A stretch of DNA of 64,000 nt, from contig NZ_RQGD01000002.1 in assembly GCF_004770745.1 (NCBI RefSeq), forward strand, positions 62,001 to 126,000, read 5' to 3'. Positions 54,989 through 63,256 of this stretch are shown here, piece after piece; position 1 is the first letter of the stretch; every line of letters begins with the position of its first letter. A program made the translations under genes and the position numbers. The stretch comes from Leptospira ognonensis. Lineage in GTDB: Bacteria > Spirochaetota > Leptospiria > Leptospirales > Leptospiraceae. The notes under the pieces are model-generated. The model was not told the DNA's origin, did no database searches, and saw only the letters and a list, made by a program, of their open reading frames with translations.

Positions 54989-56311
54989 CTAATTCCGTCC
55001 AGAATAACCTATTACATCCATGAAAGCAGAAACTGAAAATACAGCTTTCCCTGGTCCTGGATCGCCGTAGCCTGGAGGGGTGGGAAGCTGATAGGTTTCA
55101 AATGTTTCCTTCCATGCTCGAAGAAGTTCACAAAAATAAACGAGTGGGGGGCCTGCTTGTTGTCCAAGAGTCGTAAATGGTTCCGGGCACCACGCTGTGA
55201 ATCGTGGAACAATTCCTTTCGACATAAAAAAATCTAACCCTTGTTTTGTTGAATCAATAGCTTCTTTTACTGTTTTGAATCCGTAGGGTTCTGATAGCTC
55301 TACGCCACCCACAAAATTTGGGATCACGTGACTCGGACCAAAAACTTCTGCGGAATCGACTACGCGACGAATCCAATTGTCCCAACCGATAAAACTTGCT
55401 TTGCCTGGACAAATTTTCTCAAAAAGATTTTTATCCCAAACTTCATAATTTGGATGATAGATGGCAATGCCTGAGTCTTTGAACTTTTGACAGTCCTCTT
55501 TCTCAAAGGCTTGGGCGACAAGTTTTCCCATCCAACGATTGGGGAAGGCACTCTCAATGGCCTGTGGGTATTGCAAATAGAAATCAACTTCCGATTTTTT
55601 CTTAAGCGAAGTTAAAACCGATCCGCCTGTGATTGTATAAACTTTCGCTATTTCATCCTCGGCGGCAATCCATGACATCACTTCTAAAATGTCTTCGACG
55701 TCTTTGACACCCGTGTAAGGTCGTCCAGCGCCTTTCTGTTGTCTGTAATTATGATTGATATCGCAGTAGGCACATTCCTCGTCTTTTCCAAAGTACTGGC
55801 AATTGCGAAAGACGGTGAGATAGATGAGGTAGCCCCATTCAATCACGGGAGCGATTTCGCCCGGAAGTTTTCCGCTTTTTGTTTTGTGGCGATACCAACT
55901 CGGAATGGGTGGGTACTCTGCCTGCCCAATTTCGGTTTCTTCTAAATAGAGAGTCGGGACGCCCTCTTTTGATTTCATTTTATAAGGAGAATGTGGGTTA
56001 TTCCGGGTAGAGATGACTGTCTTTAGCAATCCGAAGTGTCCGCCGGAGATTTTAATTTCCTCTGGTGCCTTCGTATCTGCGCCATCTTTCAGATCCGCGA
56101 GGGGGATATGGTCAAAAGAGAAGATAAAGTAATCTTTTGCCTTATAATTTCCGACACCGAGGAAGGACTCGGGTAAAAAATGAATGCCTTGCCTCAGAAT
56201 GTCCTGCTTTACGATGGCTTCCATCGGTAGGTCTTTGTAAATTCTTTCTAGAGATTCTAAAATGGCAACGCTTGAGGGTGGACGTTCTTCCAATGTAGTA
56301 TTTTCCGCCAT
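54989..56311 (-). CDS. radical SAM protein with unusual cluster spacing
   Basis: The 440-residue protein has the iron-sulphur motif as CQYFGKDEECAYC (Cys171, Cys180, Cys183), spacing CX8CX2C instead of CX3CX2C. The SAM-contacting TITGGSVL follows. The C-terminal half holds WDKNLFEKICPG and GGVELSEPYGF; the last part has more Cys (WCPEP, YFCELL). The reaction is unknown. It is transcribed away from the FecR gene; the SpoIIE phosphatase follows 34 bases downstream. Confidence 0.8.
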   Translation of the reverse strand: MAENTTLEERPPSSVAILESLERIYKDLPMEAIVKQDILRQGIHFLPESFLGVGNYKAKDYFIFSFDHIPLADLKDGADTKAPEEIKISGGHFGLLKTVISTRNNPHSPYKMKSKEGVPTLYLEETEIGQAEYPPIPSWYRHKTKSGKLPGEIAPVIEWGYLIYLTVFRNCQYFGKDEECAYCDINHNYRQQKGAGRPYTGVKDVEDILEVMSWIAAEDEIAKVYTITGGSVLTSLKKKSEVDFYLQYPQAIESAFPNRWMGKLVAQAFEKEDCQKFKDSGIAIYHPNYEVWDKNLFEKICPGKASFIGWDNWIRRVVDSAEVFGPSHVIPNFVGGVELSEPYGFKTVKEAIDSTKQGLDFFMSKGIVPRFTAWCPEPFTTLGQQAGPPLVYFCELLRAWKETFETYQLPTPPGYGDPGPGKAVFSVSAFMDVIGYSGRN

Positions 56312-56501
56312 TGCTGATCCTTTCCTGTTTCTGCCTAATTAGACAAATTTAGATTGCCTACCTCTCCTGTTTGCTAGAATTTTGCTTGTTATCCATTTTT
56401 TTTCTCAATCTCAAAAAAAAATACAAATCGCTGGTGATTTCAACGATCCGATTTGTTTACTAAGATAACGAAAGTTGAATTTCACTAAGGGATAGGAAGA
56501 T

Positions 56502-57674
56502 ATGAAAGCATCGAAATTAGCCATTACTAGTGCTCTAGTTGCCGTTCTCGGCCTTACAGTTTGTAAGAAGCCAGACGTTGACGTGAGCGAAAACTCAAAA
56601 AAATCAAATGAACTCTCTGCAGTTGTCGTTTTTGCTGTGGGCGATTCTAGCATCCAACATGCTGATAGCACACAAGAAAAAGCACAATTGGGAACCGCCC
56701 TAAAAGCTGGGGACCATGTTGTGACAGGTGACAATGGAAAAGTGGATGTTCAGTTTCCTGATGGATCGAGCATTCGTATCTCTCCAAAATCCGTAATTGA
56801 TTTCAGTAAATTATCGCAAAACAATGCTGGTACGACAGAAACACAAATCGCACTCGTATCTGGAAAAGTATTCGCGAAGGTCAACAAGGCAAAAAAAGAA
56901 GACAACTTTACAGTTGTAACGCCAACAGCCATTGCGGGTGTGCGTGGAACTTCTTTTATCGTAGAGTCTGAAAAAGGAAAACCATCCTCTGTGAAGGTTG
57001 TGGATGGAGCAGTTGCTTTCTCAAACCGAGTTCCAGCTCTTGAAAACCTTTCCGAAGAAGAAATCAAAGGCAATGCAGATTTACAAAAACTCCAAGAATC
57101 TGTCAGTGCAAGTTCTGTCGTTCTTGAAAAAAACCAAGAATCGACTCAATCTGTTAAAGCACTTGAACTTTCCAAAATCGAAAATGTGAAATCAATCGAT
57201 TTCGAAAAAGCAAACAAAGTTGCTACAGCTGAGAAACCAGCCGTTGAAGTGGCACATCTAACTAAAACAGAAGAGCAAGAAATCAAAACGATTATTTCTG
57301 TTGATAAAAAGACAGCAGAACAAATCGCATCTCTCGGCGAAGGCGGAACACTCGACGAAGCTAAGAAAAAAGAAATCGAGAAACAAAGAGCTGAAATCGA
57401 AAAATCAGTAGCAAAACAACAAGACGAAGAAAAGAAAAAATTCGAAGCAAGTCTTGCCTCTGAACCAAAAGATTTCAAAACTAAAAAAGACATCGTAAAC
57501 TACTACGAAAGAATTGAAAAGATCGTTCTTGTAGATGGGAAAACTGTAATTGGTGCCATCATCAACCAAGAAAACGGTAAGTTGATTGTTCACACAGAAA
57601 ATGGTGTGAAAAACATAGATATGGAAAATGTAGAAGAAGTCATTTACGACCTCCAAACAAAATCTAAATTCTAA
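56502..57674 (+). CDS. FecR-domain lipoprotein, LipL45-like
   Basis: The 390-residue lipoprotein has lipobox LGLTVC, a FecR domain (about 45-180; GDHVVTGDNGKVDVQFPDGS, TPTAIAGVRGTSFIVES) and a long Lys/Glu-rich helical region (about 230-340). It ends with a short beta domain (IGAIINQENGKLIVHTENG). Length, lipobox and FecR fold recall LipL45, a leptospiral membrane lipoprotein cleaved to a C-terminal fragment; the identity is inferred. GGAAG precedes the ATG. It is monocistronic and ends at a strong terminator. Confidence 0.85.
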   Translation: MKASKLAITSALVAVLGLTVCKKPDVDVSENSKKSNELSAVVVFAVGDSSIQHADSTQEKAQLGTALKAGDHVVTGDNGKVDVQFPDGSSIRISPKSVIDFSKLSQNNAGTTETQIALVSGKVFAKVNKAKKEDNFTVVTPTAIAGVRGTSFIVESEKGKPSSVKVVDGAVAFSNRVPALENLSEEEIKGNADLQKLQESVSASSVVLEKNQESTQSVKALELSKIENVKSIDFEKANKVATAEKPAVEVAHLTKTEEQEIKTIISVDKKTAEQIASLGEGGTLDEAKKKEIEKQRAEIEKSVAKQQDEEKKKFEASLASEPKDFKTKKDIVNYYERIEKIVLVDGKTVIGAIINQENGKLIVHTENGVKNIDMENVEEVIYDLQTKSKF

Positions 57675-57700
57675 ACTAAAAAACCCTTACGTAGAAAAGA

Positions 57701-57730
57701 AGCTCAGTCTTGATTGACTGGGCTTTTTTT
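57701..57730 (+). terminator. terminator after the FecR lipoprotein gene
   Basis: AGCTCAGTC (57701-57709), loop TTGATT, and GACTGGGCT (57716-57724) with one G-T pair form a stem followed by a run of seven T. A-rich sequence on the other side may let it serve the convergent small gene too. Confidence 0.85.
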
Positions 57731-57738
57731 ATGCCCTC

Positions 57739-58035
57739 TTACTCGATTTGATTTTTTGATTGGTAATCATTCCATAATACACGTATGGTGCTGATAAGCG
57801 GGGTGGCTTCGATCACTAATAGGTTTGAGTTTTGTTTGATGAGAAGTGTAGATTTCCCGAAGCGATCCATCTCTCCCCATTCCACTTCCATGCCGGGGAT
57901 TTTTTTTAACCCGCCGATAATGAGTTGTTTGACTTCGAAATCAGTGAGTGTTTCCTGTACTTCGCTTAGATCGGATAGAATCGAAAGAAAAAAAGTTTTA
58001 GCTATTTCCTCCTGCCATTCTTTGTCCGCTTCCAT
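57739..58035 (-). CDS. small protein of unknown function downstream of lipA
   Basis: The 98-residue protein has no membrane segment; pattern is alpha/beta (LLIKQNSNLLVIEATPLIS). The ATG at 58035 is two bases after the lipA stop; a GTG at 58041 overlaps it. Co-transcription with lipA is clear. I recognise no family and do not infer a lipoate role. Confidence 0.65.
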   Translation of the reverse strand: MEADKEWQEEIAKTFFLSILSDLSEVQETLTDFEVKQLIIGGLKKIPGMEVEWGEMDRFGKSTLLIKQNSNLLVIEATPLISTIRVLWNDYQSKNQIE

Positions 58036-58037
58036 TG

Positions 58038-58928
58038 TCACTCGACATACTCATCGGCATGATAAGAGGATCGCACGAGAGGACTTGAAGCAACGACCTT
58101 AAACCCTAGAGAATAGGAGAATTCTTTCCAATGCGCAAAATCTTCAGGTTTTATATATTCCTGAACAGGGTAGTGGGTAGGAGTGGGCTGGAGATACTGA
58201 CCAATCGTTAACATGCGTACACCGGCTCGAAAAAGATCTCTCAAACATTCTTCCACATCCTCAGCGTTTTCACCGAGCCCCAAGATGATGCCACTCTTTG
58301 TTTTAAAGCCCTGCCCGGCAATCTCACGGAGTACCTCTAAGGATCTTTCGTAATTTTTTGAAGGAGCAACGGTAGGGAAGAGGCGCCGTACGGTTTCAAT
58401 GTTATGGTTTATGATATTTGGTTTGGCGGCAAAAATCAAATCCAAGGACTCTCGTTTCGCCTTAAAGTCAGGGATGAGTACTTCTATGATACAGTCGCGC
58501 CGGGAACGGATTTGACGGATCGTCTCCGCAAAGTGAAAAGCTCCACCGTCTTTCAAATCATCTCGGTTGACAGCCGTCAAGACGACATGTTTTAATTCCA
58601 ATTCGGCAACAGATTCGGCGACCCGCTTTGGCTCCTCCATGTCCAGGGCAGCTGGTTTCCCAAACGCAACATCGCAGTAATGGCACCTTCTGGTACATAT
58701 ATCTCCCGCGAGCATGTAGGTGGCCGTCCGACGGTTCCAACAATGATTGAGGTTCGGACAGGAAGCGGATTCGCAGACGGTATTGAGCTTCTTGCCTGCA
58801 ACTTCGCTACGGACTTTCGAAAGCGCATCTTCTTCCAAGGGAAAGCGTACAGGCACCTTCATCCAATCAGGGTGGGCAGGAATGGGGTGAATTTCCTGGG
58901 TTCGGGCCTTTTTTTTAAGGGGATTCAT
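58038..58928 (-). CDS. lipA: lipoyl synthase
   Basis: LipA inserts two sulphurs into octanoyl groups on lipoyl domains. With the ATG at 58928 the protein has 296 residues. The auxiliary cluster Cys (CESASCPNLNHC), the radical SAM motif (CTRRCHYCDV) and the C-terminal RSSYHADE with its cluster Ser are all present. An upstream ATG at 58988 would overlap the divergent pseudouridine synthase gene and is less likely. lipB is absent here. Confidence 0.95.
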   Translation of the reverse strand: MNPLKKKARTQEIHPIPAHPDWMKVPVRFPLEEDALSKVRSEVAGKKLNTVCESASCPNLNHCWNRRTATYMLAGDICTRRCHYCDVAFGKPAALDMEEPKRVAESVAELELKHVVLTAVNRDDLKDGGAFHFAETIRQIRSRRDCIIEVLIPDFKAKRESLDLIFAAKPNIINHNIETVRRLFPTVAPSKNYERSLEVLREIAGQGFKTKSGIILGLGENAEDVEECLRDLFRAGVRMLTIGQYLQPTPTHYPVQEYIKPEDFAHWKEFSYSLGFKVVASSPLVRSSYHADEYVE

Positions 58929-58977
58929 TTCTCGTTTAGACTTTTTTTTAAGAGGTAGGTTTGTAAAATGGAAAAAG

Positions 58978-59706
58978 ATGAGAATCAATCAATTTCTAGC
59001 GCGAGCAGGTGTGGGATCGAGAAGGAAAGTCGAGGAGATAGTCCTGGCAGGAAGAGTCAAGGTGAACGGATCGACATTAACGGACCTTTCTTACCGTGTC
59101 GAAGACAAAGATGAGGTGCGCCTTGATGGCAAAAGGATAGAAATCAAGATTGATCTCGACTTACACAAAATCATCGCATTTCATAAGCCAGTCGGCTATC
59201 TCGCCTCCCATGAAGATAAGCACAACGATCATGTCATCTTTGACTTGCTCCCGAAAGAATACCAAAAATACAATTATGCTGGAAGGCTCGATCTTGACTC
59301 AAGAGGACTTATGTTTTTATCCTCAGATGGGGACTTTATCCAAAGGATCACGCATCCCAGCAAAAAAATTGAAAAAGAATATATTGTTACATTAAATAAA
59401 AATATCGATTGGAAACCAATTGCCGATGAGTTTATGTTAGGTGTTAGGGAAGGTGGCGAAACATTAAGAGCAAATTTTGTATCGCCAGCTTTTCCGAAAT
59501 CCTTAAAGGCAGAAGAACAAACGAATCATTTACGAGTTGTTTTAGGTGAAGGGAAAAAACGCCAAATTCGCAGAATGTTTCATTCTAAAAATCTAAGTGT
59601 CATTGATCTATTTAGGGTACGTATCGGCGATTTTAGTTTAGAAAGAAAGCCCATCGATGAAGGTAAATTCATCGGTGTGAAAGAAGAGCAGATCATTAAA
59701 AAGTAA
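58978..59706 (+). CDS. RsuA/RluB-family pseudouridine synthase
   Basis: An N-terminal S4 RNA-binding domain (INQFLARAGVGSRRKVEEIV, about 1-60) precedes the catalytic domain with the Asp motif YAGRLDLDSRGLMFLSSDG and the C-terminal GEGKKRQIRRMFHSKNL, typical of RsuA/RluB/RluE/RluF. The target (16S or 23S rRNA) cannot be decided. Divergent from lipA. Confidence 0.9.
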   Translation: MRINQFLARAGVGSRRKVEEIVLAGRVKVNGSTLTDLSYRVEDKDEVRLDGKRIEIKIDLDLHKIIAFHKPVGYLASHEDKHNDHVIFDLLPKEYQKYNYAGRLDLDSRGLMFLSSDGDFIQRITHPSKKIEKEYIVTLNKNIDWKPIADEFMLGVREGGETLRANFVSPAFPKSLKAEEQTNHLRVVLGEGKKRQIRRMFHSKNLSVIDLFRVRIGDFSLERKPIDEGKFIGVKEEQIIKK

Positions 59707-59759
59707 AGTGTTTGTAAAGAGAAGGAATTTGTTTAAGATTGTGCGAGGAGTAACCGTCA

Positions 59760-60791
59760 TTGTTATCTAAAAGATTTTTGTTCTATCCGCTGTTTTTATT
59801 TGCGGCCATCCTTCTTTTGGATAAGGTCTTTCTGCTACCGCTCTTTCATAAGGAGTTTTTACAGGCGGGAAATTCCGTCTTTTATCATCATAGAAAAGTT
59901 CTCAAGGAAAGGCTTGTCTCTGATATAAATCTAAAAGATAAAAAATTGGCAGTGGTTTTTGGAGACTCTCGTTCTTACCCTTTTTCAGAGAAGGGAATCC
60001 CAAAAGACAAGCAGAAAGATTGGACACTTTATAATTTTAGCGGACCGCAAGGCATTCCCATGTACTCTTACTTTACCTTAAGAGACATTTTAAACAAGGG
60101 CGTTCGTCCAAATTTTGTCATTCTCTCGTTAAGCCCGGAGGCCTTCGACGATTCCAAAGGGTTTATCAATTCTCCCTTTCTGAGATTGGCCTGCGATGAC
60201 CAATGTCTAAATGAGGTGTGGGGGCATTTGGGATGGAAGGATAAATACGAATTCTTGCTCGATCGCCTATTCTCGATTCGATCTGTCGAATTGAATTTTG
60301 GACTCTTCATGAACCGACTGAAACGAGGAAAGTTGAGTGAATACAAAGCCTCGAACAATCCCGAATACCAAGTCATCAATTACGGTAAGGGTGAGTATTT
60401 GATGTATGCGACTACTGCCAATCCGATTGAAAAACTGGAGAAGGATACACGTCGAGTGAGTGCGATCTATATGAAGTCCTATACACTTGGAGACTCACAG
60501 ATCGCGTATGTAAAATCTTTTTTGGCACTCACGAGGGAACATCAAATTCCGACGCTTGTCATTTGGCCAAAGGTATATCCAAAGTATTATACCAATTATA
60601 TTAAATTTGATTTAAAACATGTTTGGTGGGAAAAAATAATTACCTTAGCAAAAGAGGCGGGTGCTTCAACCATTGATATGAATGAGTCCGATACATGCGA
60701 TCTCTTTAACGACGCATCACATCAATCTGTTTATTGTTTCATTGACCAGATGACGATGATATGGAAAACATTTGCCATCAGATCGAATTAA
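59760..60791 (+). CDS. DUF1574-type protein
   Basis: The 343-residue protein begins with a membrane helix (about 5-28) and resembles the DUF1574 family prominent in Leptospira, an SGNH-like fold: AVVFGDSRSYPFSEKG with the nucleophile-like Ser in GDSR, FVILSLSPEAFDD, and near the end NDASHQSVYC with a possible Asp-x-x-His. This suggests a periplasmic acyltransferase or esterase, possibly acting on envelope glycans (inference). TTG at 59760 follows GAGGAG by nine bases. Its 3' end abuts the HPP-family remnant. Confidence 0.8.
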   Translation: MLSKRFLFYPLFLFAAILLLDKVFLLPLFHKEFLQAGNSVFYHHRKVLKERLVSDINLKDKKLAVVFGDSRSYPFSEKGIPKDKQKDWTLYNFSGPQGIPMYSYFTLRDILNKGVRPNFVILSLSPEAFDDSKGFINSPFLRLACDDQCLNEVWGHLGWKDKYEFLLDRLFSIRSVELNFGLFMNRLKRGKLSEYKASNNPEYQVINYGKGEYLMYATTANPIEKLEKDTRRVSAIYMKSYTLGDSQIAYVKSFLALTREHQIPTLVIWPKVYPKYYTNYIKFDLKHVWWEKIITLAKEAGASTIDMNESDTCDLFNDASHQSVYCFIDQMTMIWKTFAIRSN

Positions 60792-60794
60792 AAA

Positions 60795-61000
60795 ATTCCC
60801 CGGGAAATGGAAGCTCCCCTTTCGATACTCATACATTACATCCGCCTGGATGTGCAACGGCTCTCATTGGAGTCACAGGTGGGGTTGGGTATGATTTTAT
60901 CTTAATGCCAGTGTTAGTGGGTGTTTTGATACTCTTATTAAATGCAATGATCGTAAATAATTTTGTCCACCATCGAAAATATCCGAAAGTTTGGTTTTAG
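60795..61000 (+). pseudogene. C-terminal remnant of an HPP-family membrane protein
   Basis: The frame through 61000 reads THTLHPPGCATALIGVTGG followed by a membrane helix (FILMPVLVGVLILLLNAMIV) and ends NNFVHHRKYPKVWF, matching the last third of HPP-family proteins including the HPP motif. The N-terminal membrane helices are missing. The frame can start at ATG 60761 inside the preceding gene, but those codons do not resemble HPP proteins. It is thus a truncated gene, though a functional small protein cannot be excluded. Confidence 0.65.
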
Positions 61001-61031
61001 GTCATTTGGTGTTCGAAAGTAGATAGGAAAG

Positions 61032-61064
61032 ACCCAAGGTCTCAGTGTTACCAATACCTTGGGT
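61032..61064. terminator. 9-bp inverted repeat between convergent genes
   Basis: ACCCAAGGT (61032-61040) and ACCTTGGGT (61056-61064) form a perfect stem with a 15-base loop, 18 bases before the stop of the convergent transaldolase gene. No T-run is seen. Confidence 0.5.
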
Positions 61065-61081
61065 AAATGCGGGTGATTGGA

Positions 61082-61726
61082 TTACCAGGTCAATTTTTTA
61101 GAATCCTCTATGAATTTTGCGAGACCACTATCTGTTAGTGGGTGTTTGAAAAGCATTTCAAAGACTCCATAAGGAATGGTCACACAATCAGCACCTCTAA
61201 GTGCTACTTCTTTGAAGTGAATGGGGTGACGAACCGAAGCAGCTAAGATTTGTGTTTCGTATCCATAGTTGTCATAAATCTCTCGAATTTCGGAGATAAG
61301 TTCAAGTCCATCATAACCCACATCGTCTAACCGGCCAATGAAGGGGGAAATGAATGTAGCTCCTGCTTTTGCAGCAAGGAGTGCTTGGTTTGCGGTAAAA
61401 CAAAGGGTTACGTTTGTGGAAATACCTTTCGAGGTAAACTCGACGACTGCTTTGATCCCTTCTGGAATCAGCGGAACTTTGATCACTACATTTTCGGCAA
61501 TAGCAGCTAGTTCTAAGCCTTCTTTGATCATCGTCTTCGCATCTGTTGCAAGAACTTCCGCGCTCACAGGGCCTTTTACAAAACTACAAATTTCTTTGAT
61601 GACTTCAGTAAATTTTCTACCTGATTTGGCAATGATGGAAGGGTTGGTGGTGATACCGTCTAGAAGGCCCATCTCGTGGACCTTTTTGATTTCGGCGATG
61701 TCGGCAGTGTCTAGAAATAAATTCAT
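61082..61726 (-). CDS. tal: small transaldolase (TalC/F6P aldolase-like)
   Basis: The 214-residue Schiff-base aldolase has [47 protein letters not shown] (catalytic Lys), [19 protein letters not shown] and [17 protein letters not shown]. This is the short transaldolase subfamily in the pentose phosphate pathway; F6P aldolase activity is an alternative. A GTG two codons upstream is another start. It follows the exported unknown protein by 13 bases. Confidence 0.9.
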   Translation of the reverse strand: MNLFLDTADIAEIKKVHEMGLLDGITTNPSIIAKSGRKFTEVIKEICSFVKGPVSAEVLATDAKTMIKEGLELAAIAENVVIKVPLIPEGIKAVVEFTSKGISTNVTLCFTANQALLAAKAGATFISPFIGRLDDVGYDGLELISEIREIYDNYGYETQILAASVRHPIHFKEVALRGADCVTIPYGVFEMLFKHPLTDSGLAKFIEDSKKLTW

Positions 61727-61739
61727 AGACACAGGGTGA

Positions 61740-62417
61740 CTATGGGATTAAATCCCGCAAGGTTTTTGTTTCCTGAACACTAAAGAATTCTTTATAATCT
61801 TTTCCTATCATATCCCGAATTGTTGCGGAAAAGTAGTCGATTCTACGAGTATAAGGATTTCTCTTGTAACCTTCTCGCCATTGTACAGCATAACCGCCTC
61901 TAGGTGGATTGTCTCGCTTGTCAACAAGCTCCCAGATAGATGCTCCTGAGACCTTGTCATCTCCGATACTCTCTTTTTTGGGCTTTCCGTATTTCTTTTC
62001 TAATTTTTCTTTGATTTTCTCAGATGGCACAAGATTGAAATTGACTCCCACAGAAAACAGGATGCCACTTTCACGGTATTCTGTTTGTCCTGCAATGCTC
62101 GGGTCAGACTCGGCTCCGCCTGTTTTGGGTCTGACTTCTTTTAGAAGATCAGGGGTTTTGTAGAAGCGGTAGAGATAAAAAATACCGTTTCTTTTGATGA
62201 GAAGTTGCGCATCTTTTTTTTCATTTACGATCTGGATTTCCTCCTTGGCTTCGGGATTCGTTGCCATAGACAGAAATTTTTCACGTATCGATTCGAAGGT
62301 CATCCCCCACGAGGCTTCAGCAAATCCATCTAAGCTTGTGACCCCTTGGTCAACCTGAGCAAAGAGAAGAGACGGTGTCAGAGAAAGAGCAGCGAGGAGT
62401 AAGAGGAACTTCTTCAT
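61740..62417 (-). CDS. exported protein of unknown function
   Basis: From the ATG at 62417 there is a clear signal peptide ([20 protein letters not shown]). The 225-residue product has charged segments ([18 protein letters not shown]) and an element [14 protein letters not shown] seen in exported proteins of unknown role. Frame upstream to 62450 has no ribosome site. It lies in a run with the membrane protein and purH upstream. Confidence 0.75.
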   Translation of the reverse strand: MKKFLLLLAALSLTPSLLFAQVDQGVTSLDGFAEASWGMTFESIREKFLSMATNPEAKEEIQIVNEKKDAQLLIKRNGIFYLYRFYKTPDLLKEVRPKTGGAESDPSIAGQTEYRESGILFSVGVNFNLVPSEKIKEKLEKKYGKPKKESIGDDKVSGASIWELVDKRDNPPRGGYAVQWREGYKRNPYTRRIDYFSATIRDMIGKDYKEFFSVQETKTLRDLIP

Positions 62418-62456
62418 AGTAATTTTATCGGAAAAAAACCAAAAATCCAAAATCCA

Positions 62457-63254
62457 TTATTTCGGATCTTCGAAATCATCCAGAGATGGCGGCTCGTCTC
62501 CGAGCCCCCCTTCTTCAATATCATCCCAATCCCCAAGGCCTGTAGGCTCGGCCGAAAAGGTATCGTCTGTGTCATTTAGGAAGGGATCCTCGTCGGTAAA
62601 GTTAGAGTTCTTGTTTTTCGCGGGCGAGGGTGGACTGTCAGGTTCTGCATAGATGTCCTCATCCCAGTTTGGAACAAATTTCTCCTTGGGTCCAATGTGA
62701 ATCCCAAAAAAAGCTCTTCCCTGCCAGAAATAACAAAGAGGCAATACCACTACCACTCCTGAAAGCAGGACAAACAAAAAATAGAACTCATGATAGAGTC
62801 CCCATGAAGCAAGGCTTGCTGACCAAGCACCGAGTCCTAGTCCAGAAAGTACGGCTCGTCCTGCATCAAAAAATTGTTTTAAAGGGCCAGGTGAGGAAAA
62901 TCCTTCTTTTAAAAATGGAAATCCAAAAAGAAACACAACAAAAAGTAGGGGAGCGTTAAAAAAATAATTACCTGGCGCATCCGTGTAATGCGGGGTTCCC
63001 ACAGCGCCACCGAGTAAGGACCAAAGCCATGCTAGTAGTGCAAATCCGAAAAAAAGTCCCCCGCCAATCACGAGCTCACCACCTGATGTGAGCACACCCA
63101 TAAAAATCTTTAACACGGGATCAAGTATTTCCGTAATCTCTTCTCTATCGTAGACGTCCTTCTTATGGAAAAAAAGTAAGTCCGCATAATAGCTAATCAC
63201 CGCCGTTAAGGCGGTCGTAAAAATTAGAAAAAAGAGAAAGAGAGCAAACTCCAT
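62457..63254 (-). CDS. polytopic membrane protein with acidic tail
   Basis: The 265-residue protein has about five membrane helices (residues about 1-190, for example LLFVVFLFGFPF and FYFLFVLLSGVVVVLPLCYF). A highly acidic, Pro/Asp-rich cytoplasmic tail (about 200-265; DDIEEGGLGDEPPSLDDF) follows. No family recognised. It starts two bases after the purH stop. Confidence 0.8.
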   Translation of the reverse strand: MEFALFLFFLIFTTALTAVISYYADLLFFHKKDVYDREEITEILDPVLKIFMGVLTSGGELVIGGGLFFGFALLAWLWSLLGGAVGTPHYTDAPGNYFFNAPLLFVVFLFGFPFLKEGFSSPGPLKQFFDAGRAVLSGLGLGAWSASLASWGLYHEFYFLFVLLSGVVVVLPLCYFWQGRAFFGIHIGPKEKFVPNWDEDIYAEPDSPPSPAKNKNSNFTDEDPFLNDTDDTFSAEPTGLGDWDDIEEGGLGDEPPSLDDFEDPK

Positions 63255-63256
63255 CT

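Noticed and set aside
56411..57656. Several minus-strand frames opposite the FecR lipoprotein gene
   Set aside because: Antisense shadows caused by Lys/Glu-rich codons; Ser/Phe-rich low-complexity products.
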